Origin: Bacteroidales bacterium
GTDB lineage: Bacteria; Bacteroidota; Bacteroidia; Bacteroidales; UBA7960
NCBI GenBank assembly: GCA_007128045.1
Contig: SKYG01000147.1
Location: forward strand, 1-11,822
DNA length: 11,822 nt
Direction: 5' to 3'
Under the pieces are notes generated by a model. That model had not been told where the DNA came from and did no database searches. It was given only the letters and a program-made list of their open reading frames with translations. This document shows positions 1-4,949 of this stretch, one piece after another. Numbering within the stretch: the stretch's first letter is position 1; each line of letters opens with the position of its first letter. The position numbers and the translations under genes were made by a program.

Positions 1-1364
1 ACGACCGGTGAATACTGTCCTTGTTTAAGTATTTCGACGTTACGTTTGCCTTTTTCAAGAACTGCCATAGTAGACGCATCCAGGTCTGAACCAAATTTAG
101 AGAACGCCTCCAGTTCCCGGTATTGTGCCTGGTCAAGCTTTAAAGTGCCGGCCACAGCCTTCATGGAACGAAGTTGTGCGTTACCACCTACACGGCTAAC
201 CGAAACCCCGACATTGATGGCAGGTCGTATCCCGGCATTAAATAAGTTGGACTCCAAGAATATCTGACCGTCGGTGATAGAAATCACATTTGTAGGTATA
301 TAGGCAGAGACATCGCCAGACTGCGTCTCGATGATCGGCAATGCTGTTAGGGAGCCACCTCCTTTAACCAATGGTTCAATTGAGTCCGGTATATCATTCA
401 TTTGTCTTGCAATATCATCTGATGCGATGATCTTTGCGGCTCGTTCCAGCAGGCGGGAATGCAGGTAAAAGACATCGCCCGGGTATGCTTCCCTGCCAGG
501 AGGTCGCCTCAGCAACAGGGATACTTCACGGTAAGACACTGCTTGTTTGGACAGGTCATCGTAGATTACAAGAGCAGGCCGTCCTGTATCCCGGAAATAC
601 TCTCCGATGGCGGCACCTGCAAACGGAGCAAAAAACTGCATGGCAGCAGCATCGCTAGCAGAAGCTGATACAACCACAGTGTACTCCATGGCACCATGCT
701 GTTCCAGGCGTCTCACCAGGTTGGCAACGGTAGATCCTTTCTGGCCAATGGCCACATAGATACAAAATACGGGTTCCCCCTTGTCAAAGAATTCCTTCTG
801 TGCAATAATGGTAGCCAACGCGATGGCGGTTTTCCCCGTTTGCCTGTCACCAATGATCAACTCCCGCTGCCCACGGCCAATGGGGATCATGGCATCGATG
901 GCCTTGATGCCGGTTTGCAAGGGTTCATTGACAGGTTGACGATAGATAACCCCTGGTGCTTTGCGTTCCAGTGGCATAGAAAACAGTGGCCCCTCTATCG
1001 AGCCTTTACCATCGATAGGTACGCCAAGCGTGTTTACTACACGACCCAACAAACCCTCCCCTGCTTTGATGGAAACGATCTGACGACTGCGCCTTACAAT
1101 ATCTCCTTCTTTAATCCCTTTGGCGTCGCCAAGCAATACCACCCCGACATTATCCTCTTCCAGGTTTAAGATAACACCATTCAGACCATCGTTGCCAAAC
1201 AAGATCATCTCCCCCGCCCAGGCATTCTTCAGACCATATATTCTTGCAATACCGTCTCCTATCTGTAGAACAGTGCCTGTCTCTTCCAGCTTTGTCTCCA
1301 TCTGTAATCCTGCCATCTCCTGACGGAGTATGGCGGATATTTCTGCAGGTTTTATTTCAGGCAT
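1..1364 (-). CDS. atpA: F1 ATP synthase subunit alpha, 3' end cut by window edge
   Basis: The open frame starts with ATG at 1364-1362 and encodes 454 residues without a stop before the edge; full-length family members are about 510-530 residues, so some 70 C-terminal residues lie outside. The protein is the non-catalytic nucleotide-binding subunit of the cytoplasmic F1 head, alternating with beta. Visible signatures are the P-loop GDRQTGKT (residues 172-179), a Walker B region ending in LVIYDD (about 265-270), the alpha signature around residues 375-395 (NAGIRPAINVG followed by SRVGG), and R391, which matches the arginine finger acting at the beta catalytic site. The segment AKIIASDDIARQMND (310-324), followed by a GGG turn, matches what I recall of Bacteroidota alpha subunits. 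It is the last atp gene visible, 34 bases downstream of atpH and in the same direction. atpG would be expected next. Identity is essentially certain. Confidence 0.97.
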   Translation of the reverse strand, partial: MPEIKPAEISAILRQEMAGLQMETKLEETGTVLQIGDGIARIYGLKNAWAGEMILFGNDGLNGVILNLEEDNVGVVLLGDAKGIKEGDIVRRSRQIVSIKAGEGLLGRVVNTLGVPIDGKGSIEGPLFSMPLERKAPGVIYRQPVNEPLQTGIKAIDAMIPIGRGQRELIIGDRQTGKTAIALATIIAQKEFFDKGEPVFCIYVAIGQKGSTVANLVRRLEQHGAMEYTVVVSASASDAAAMQFFAPFAGAAIGEYFRDTGRPALVIYDDLSKQAVSYREVSLLLRRPPGREAYPGDVFYLHSRLLERAAKIIASDDIARQMNDIPDSIEPLVKGGGSLTALPIIETQSGDVSAYIPTNVISITDGQIFLESNLFNAGIRPAINVGVSVSRVGGNAQLRSMKAVAGTLKLDQAQYRELEAFSKFGSDLDASTMAVLEKGKRNVEILKQGQYSPV

Positions 1365-1398
1365 GGCTTAATTGTTTGAAAAAATATAACATAGCATA

Positions 1399-1941
1399 TC
1401 AGATATTCAGGTGCTTCCGCATGGCCGTCAACCTGCTTCTTATGCTGGCATCAAATTGCCTGTCACCCAGGTTTAATATAAATCCCCCAATAATGGAAGG
1501 GTCGACCTTCTCGTCAAACTCTATACTTAACTCAGTAAGGTTTTCCGCCACCTGCATGGCTTTAACCCTGATGGTTTCATCGACAGGTACTGCGGTTGTA
1601 AGCCTCACAAGTTCAATCCCCTTAGCTTCCTTATAAATTACCAGGAAGGACCTGGATATCCCTGACAACAAGGCAGCTCTTTGCTTTCTGACTATGATCT
1701 GGATATAAGTCATGATAAGTGGATTCAAGCGTTCAGCAAATAATGCCTTCAGCACCCTTTGTTTCTTCCCTTCCCTGATAACCGGGCTTTTCAGCAAAGC
1801 CTGCAACTCCTTACTTGACGACAACACACTGCTGATAAGCTTCATATCTTCATAAGCCCTATCCACAATGCCATGTTCCTGCGACAAGTAGAGCAATGCC
1901 CTGGCGTATCTTTTTGAGACCCTGAAGTTTTGACCTGACAT
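1399..1941 (-). CDS. atpH: F1 ATP synthase subunit delta (OSCP)
   Basis: This 180-residue protein has the usual length of the delta/OSCP family, which sits on top of F1 and joins it to the peripheral stalk formed by subunit b. The N-terminal part (about 1-105) is a predicted helical bundle containing the family-like RYARALLYLSQE segment at residues 11-22. The C-terminal part contains a recognisable family signature around residues 148-160, with the motif DPSIIGGFIL, close to the classic 'D.sliGG...' pattern of delta subunits. It ends with TGA at 1401-1399. The gene lies between atpF (8 bases upstream) and atpA (34 bases downstream), the usual order in atp operons. The spacing implies one transcript and probably coupled translation with atpF. 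Nothing about the protein looks truncated. Identification rests on the motif plus gene order and is secure. Confidence 0.95.
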   Translation of the reverse strand: MSGQNFRVSKRYARALLYLSQEHGIVDRAYEDMKLISSVLSSSKELQALLKSPVIREGKKQRVLKALFAERLNPLIMTYIQIIVRKQRAALLSGISRSFLVIYKEAKGIELVRLTTAVPVDETIRVKAMQVAENLTELSIEFDEKVDPSIIGGFILNLGDRQFDASIRSRLTAMRKHLNI

Positions 1942-1949
1942 GTTTAGGA

Positions 1950-2444
1950 TCAGTTAAGTATCATACTATCCAACAGCTGTTCCACAAACCTGGAGTTTTT
2001 GCCTTTATCGGAAAATTCTTCCTGCAATACTTTCTCGGCCATATCCATGGAAAGCCTTGCCACCTCCCCCTTAATCTCTCTCAAGGCGTTCATCTTTTGA
2101 ACTTCAATGGATTTTGTGGCCTCTTCTATCATTCTGCCTGATTCAACAAAAGCAGATTTCTTAGCCTGAGCCAACAATTCCTCTGCTTCTTCAACGGCAT
2201 GCTTGTGCATTTGCTCAATCAGATCATCTGTCTCCTTAATTTTCTCAACCCTCAACTGTTCTAACTCTGAAAGTTCTTTCTCAATGCGGCGGGCATTGAT
2301 TAAAGATTTAGCAATGACCCTTTCACGCAATCTGATGCTTGCAAGAATCGGATGCCAGGCATATTTTCTTAGAACAATCAGCACAAGACCAAAGGACAGG
2401 GTCATCCAAAAGATGAGGCCAAGCCCGGGTGTTATCAGTTCCAT
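1950..2444 (-). CDS. atpF: F0 ATP synthase subunit b
   Basis: The 164-residue product has the classic architecture of subunit b, the peripheral-stalk stator. One N-terminal membrane segment spans roughly residues 8-25, followed by the conserved-looking LRKYAWHPIL stretch (25-34). A long charged, heptad-like helix then runs from about residue 36 to 145, rich in Glu, Lys, Arg and Ala, and forms the dimeric stalk that binds delta. Length is normal for the family (about 155-170). It lies 65 bases downstream of atpE and 8 bases upstream of atpH. The A/T-rich leader shows no Shine-Dalgarno sequence, as is common in Bacteroidota. Membrane anchor, coiled coil and operon position together make the assignment secure, although b subunits are poorly conserved in sequence. 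Confidence 0.95.
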   Translation of the reverse strand: MELITPGLGLIFWMTLSFGLVLIVLRKYAWHPILASIRLRERVIAKSLINARRIEKELSELEQLRVEKIKETDDLIEQMHKHAVEEAEELLAQAKKSAFVESGRMIEEATKSIEVQKMNALREIKGEVARLSMDMAEKVLQEEFSDKGKNSRFVEQLLDSMILN

Positions 2445-2509
2445 ATACTACATTATTTTATTTGACTGATTATTTGAGGACAAAGCAGATTGGTACATGA
2501 CGAATCAGG

Positions 2510-2773
2510 CTAAACAAATAAGATTAGCAGACAGACCAATATGGCAAAAAAAGTAACCCCCTCAATAAGGGCAGCGGCAACGATCATCGAAGACCTGAGG
2601 TCGTTCCCTGCTTCAGGTTGGCGCGCCATACCTTCCAGGGCGGACTTAGCAATCTTGGAAATACCCCATGAAGCGCCAAAAACAGCTACAACGGAAGCAA
2701 ATCCGGCACCTAGCTTCATCCATTCGTGGGCTACGTCAACGACAGCCTCTAATAACACAAATAATGGTGACAT
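2510..2773 (-). CDS. atpE: F0 ATP synthase subunit c (rotor ring)
   Basis: This 87-residue hairpin of two membrane helices forms the rotor ring of F0. Helix 1 covers about residues 20-45, the polar loop carries the invariant ARQPE motif (50-54), and helix 2 covers about 60-86 and contains AALIEG, where E71 is the ion-binding carboxylate. The residue 13 before the loop arginine (I38) is not the Gln found in Na+-type rings, and G72 follows the Glu in place of the Ser of Na+ rings, so proton use is likelier; this is inference. One oddity: the glycine-packing motif of helix 1, usually GxGxGxG, reads here as G33-x-S35-x-G37-x-S39 with a bulky W36 inside it. The residues before helix 1 (about 1-19) resemble the short leader seen in other Bacteroidota c subunits. 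The gene lies 52 bases after atpB. Confidence 0.96.
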   Translation of the reverse strand: MSPLFVLLEAVVDVAHEWMKLGAGFASVVAVFGASWGISKIAKSALEGMARQPEAGNDLRSSMIVAAALIEGVTFFAILVCLLILFV

Positions 2774-2825
2774 GTTTGTTAAAATTTAATTGAACAATGA
2801 ATACGAGATCATTTATACGATATAA

Positions 2826-3971
2826 TTAGTGGTGTTCCTCCGGTACGGCCAACCCAAAAAAAAGAGCGCTGAACAAAGTAAATACATATGCCTGAATAAA
2901 TGCAACAAGCAGCTCTAAAAAGTTCATAAAAATCAAGAATATAATCGACAAGGGAGCAATTCCAAAGCCTAGATAGTGATTCACATTGCCGAGTATAAAT
3001 ATCAGACTGACAAATCCAAGTAATATCATATGACCTGCCATGATATTGGCAAAGAGCCTGATCATCAATACGAACGGTTTAATTACGACGCCAACTAATT
3101 CAATGATTGGCATCAGTGGGATGGGAAGCTTTAACCAAAAAGGCACGCCAGGTGTATTAAAAATATGACGCCAATACCCCTTATTGGCAAATATCTGCGT
3201 TGTAAAAAAAGTAAACAACGCCAGTACCAATGTCACGGAAATATTTCCGGTAGTATTTGCTCCACCAGGAAAAAATGGCAATAATCCCAACAGGTTATTA
3301 AAGAATATAAAGAAAAACAGTGTCAGCAGATAAGGCAGGAAGCGTTCATGGTGTTTGGGCCCAATTGCACCTATGGCAATCTGATCACGAATAAAAATAA
3401 TTACAGGCTCCAACAGAGAACCCATACGGCTGGGAAGGTTTGCCCCGGACACTTTTCTATAACTTTTCGCCGCCCTGATAAAAATGACACAAATTAATAC
3501 CGATGCAATAAAAATAGCAAATACATTCTTCGTAATAGAAAGGTCCAATAGATATGAGGCCTGCATATCTGGTGTTATACCATCATCTAGCACTCGAATG
3601 ATCCTGCCCTTTGAGGGGCCGTCAGCAGCAATACGAAATCCTTTATATGCTGCGTGCCCATGATGAAACCTGTTACTGAGAAAGACATATACCCTGCCGC
3701 TATAAAACAGGATTACAGGCAAGGGTATTGACACACTGTGCTTACCGATGTCGAACAAGTGCCAGTCGTATGCATCAAGCATATGTCCGATAATGATATC
3801 TCCGGCATTAAATTCAGCCTCTTCGTGATTTGATGGTACACTTGTATCAGTATGGTTCCGGGCAAAACCTGAAATTGTCAGAACACATAAAAGCGTCAAC
3901 ACAAAAAAACGAACAGCGAAAAAACCAGCTCCGGATTGTAAAACCCTACAGGTCTTATCATTGGGTAACAT
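2826..3971 (-). CDS. atpB: F0 ATP synthase subunit a with signal peptide and periplasmic N-terminal extension
   Basis: Subunit a forms the proton half-channels beside the c ring. The 381 residues exceed the roughly 240-270 of E. coli-like forms. The excess is N-terminal: a basic n-region, a hydrophobic core at about 22-36 with possible cleavage after GFA (residues 35-37), and a mainly polar stretch to about 145, rich in His and Asp/Glu (for example NHEEAEFNAGD at 48-58). Membrane helices follow, from about 149-165 and then 212-372. The essential stator arginine is R305 in the motif IRLFANIMAGH (304-314), and the last-helix pattern ELLVAFIQAY (353-362) carries Q360, equivalent to the conserved Gln near the C-terminus. 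Extended forms of this kind are known in Bacteroidota. ATG at 3971-3969 is used because the signal peptide follows and a -7 box lies just upstream. The gene begins the atpB-E-F-H-A series. Confidence 0.96.
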   Translation of the reverse strand: MLPNDKTCRVLQSGAGFFAVRFFVLTLLCVLTISGFARNHTDTSVPSNHEEAEFNAGDIIIGHMLDAYDWHLFDIGKHSVSIPLPVILFYSGRVYVFLSNRFHHGHAAYKGFRIAADGPSKGRIIRVLDDGITPDMQASYLLDLSITKNVFAIFIASVLICVIFIRAAKSYRKVSGANLPSRMGSLLEPVIIFIRDQIAIGAIGPKHHERFLPYLLTLFFFIFFNNLLGLLPFFPGGANTTGNISVTLVLALFTFFTTQIFANKGYWRHIFNTPGVPFWLKLPIPLMPIIELVGVVIKPFVLMIRLFANIMAGHMILLGFVSLIFILGNVNHYLGFGIAPLSIIFLIFMNFLELLVAFIQAYVFTLFSALFFGLAVPEEHH

Positions 3972-3994
3972 CAGAATGAACTTTTAGAAACACA

Positions 3995-4025
3995 CAAATG
4001 TAAGTGATTATATGTAATATCCAGA
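3995..4025 (-). promoter_or_regulatory. Candidate promoter for atpB
   Basis: On the minus strand an exact Bacteroidota-type -7 box, TACATTTG (4002-3995; consensus TAnnTTTG), lies in the 70-base gap before atpB. A partial -33 element, TCTG (4025-4022), sits 19 bases upstream, which is the normal spacing. Transcription would begin near 3990, leaving a leader of about 18 bases before the atpB ATG. This would allow the ATP synthase genes to be transcribed independently of the upstream sprE-bactofilin-atpI-like genes. It is a pattern match only. Confidence 0.5.
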
Positions 4026-4041
4026 AGAATCATTAATTCGA

Positions 4042-4422
4042 TTATTTTCTAATAATGGTTCTTTGTAACAGAATGATCTCAAATGTGGTAAACAACAAAT
4101 AAAATATAAAGAACCCGATCATAAAAGGATATGCATCATCCCTGAACACCAATGAATACCCTACCATAATAAAGATGCTGATCAATAAACGCCCCATAGA
4201 TATTCCCATATAGACCAGCGAAAATCTCTTTCCATTATGCTTATGGGCAATGTTTAACAGGTATCTGTTGAATAAGCCAAATACATAGAAAAAGGGCACA
4301 AAAAAATAGTATGCTCTGGAAATAAGTGCGGAATCTGCAATTACAGCAAAGACTATTGAAAGCAGAAATAGAATTGCCGAAAACACAGAAAACTTTAACA
4401 GATACCTTTTCAGGTCAGTCAT
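4042..4422 (-). CDS. Four-helix membrane protein in the AtpI position (putative ATP synthase assembly factor)
   Basis: I do not recognise a named family with certainty. The 126-residue product has four predicted membrane helices at about 9-29, 36-56, 68-92 and 98-118, with a basic loop between helices 2 and 3 (IAHKHNGKR, 58-66) and a basic C-terminus (RTIIRK). Length and topology resemble AtpI, the small protein encoded first in many atp operons and implicated in c-ring assembly or Mg2+ handling. Bacteroidota often carry a divergent protein of this sort just before atpB. It starts 13 bases after the bactofilin stop and ends 70 bases before atpB, so it is probably co-transcribed with the bactofilin. 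The small two-helix AtpZ protein that often accompanies AtpI-like proteins is absent: the gaps on either side are too short to hold it. Function is inferred from position and topology. Confidence 0.75.
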   Translation of the reverse strand: MTDLKRYLLKFSVFSAILFLLSIVFAVIADSALISRAYYFFVPFFYVFGLFNRYLLNIAHKHNGKRFSLVYMGISMGRLLISIFIMVGYSLVFRDDAYPFMIGFFIFYLLFTTFEIILLQRTIIRK

Positions 4423-4435
4423 TTAGCAATGGGAG

Positions 4436-4837
4436 TTAGGCCATCTTCTTTTCGGGGATCTTGTTTAACATCGGCGAAGAATCTGGCTTGGATTGGGTTT
4501 TATCCATACTACAGGTACCGGTAAAACTGGCTCCGGGTTCGATGGCAAGTTTATTGGTAATAATATCGCCATTAAAACGGGCAGAAGATGTAAGTGTCAA
4601 CAATTCTGTAACTTCTACCTTTCCCTTAATATTTCCGGAGAAATCTGCATTCTGACAAAAAACATCGCCTTCCAACACGCCTGTGTTGCCAACCACGATT
4701 TTTCCCTTGCATTTTACCTGGCCCGTTACTGTACCATCAATTCGTATATCACCGGTAGAATTTACTTCACCCTTGATTACTGTTCCCGTACCAACCAGAT
4801 TGATTGATGTGTGATCGGTTTCTGTTGTCTTGGCCAT
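4436..4837 (-). CDS. Bactofilin (polymer-forming cytoskeletal protein)
   Basis: The product belongs to the bactofilin family (DUF583 fold), right-handed beta-helical proteins that polymerise without nucleotide and scaffold envelope or division machinery. The core runs from about residue 11 to 105 of the 133-residue protein, with the typical opening LVGTGTVIKGEV, then GDIRIDG, and rung-like repeats every 16-18 residues containing G-x-V/I patterns (GKIVVGNTGVLEGDV and similar), ending in GASFTGTCSMD. The tail is short, polar and Lys/Pro-rich. An upstream in-frame ATG at 4867 would add ten residues (MFINKKNTNN). I prefer ATG 4837-4835, which gives the usual short unstructured N-terminus, because the upstream ATG falls inside a promoter-like -7 box. 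The gene is 13 bases upstream of the AtpI-like gene and downstream of sprE in the same direction. The family is certain; the client process is unknown. Confidence 0.93.
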   Translation of the reverse strand: MAKTTETDHTSINLVGTGTVIKGEVNSTGDIRIDGTVTGQVKCKGKIVVGNTGVLEGDVFCQNADFSGNIKGKVEVTELLTLTSSARFNGDIITNKLAIEPGASFTGTCSMDKTQSKPDSSPMLNKIPEKKMA

Positions 4838-4860
4838 ATTATTTGTATTTTTCTTGTTGA

Positions 4861-4893
4861 TAAACATATTTTGAAAAGTTAGACTGCATCAAA
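4861..4893 (-). promoter_or_regulatory. Candidate promoter for the bactofilin gene
   Basis: On the minus strand a TTTG element (4893-4890) is followed after 21 bases by TATGTTTA (4868-4861), which matches the Bacteroidota -7 consensus TAnnTTTG except for its last base. Transcription would begin near 4855, just upstream of the ATG at 4837 and downstream of the alternative ATG at 4867. It lies in the 82-base gap after sprE. Moderate to weak evidence. Confidence 0.4.
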
Positions 4894-4949
4894 CAGATAC
4901 ATCGCAAAAGTAAAACAAAAAAGATTTCTTTCAAAAAGGTACCAGCTAT

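Noticed and set aside
696..1169. 157-codon plus-strand open frame
   Set aside because: It lies wholly antisense to atpA, whose frame is intact and has all family motifs; the antisense product shows no recognisable domain.
1244..1636. 130-codon plus-strand open frame across the atpA-atpH junction
   Set aside because: It is antisense to two certain genes and spans their intergenic gap; its composition looks like a shadow of the reverse strand.
2445..2509. Promoter or hairpin between atpE and atpF
   Set aside because: No TAnnTTTG box and no convincing inverted repeat on either strand; it is treated as a plain intra-operon spacer.
2510..2773. Na+-dependent c ring
   Set aside because: The Gln of the helix 1 Na+ motif and the Ser after the essential Glu are both missing (I38 and G72 here), so a proton ring is likelier.
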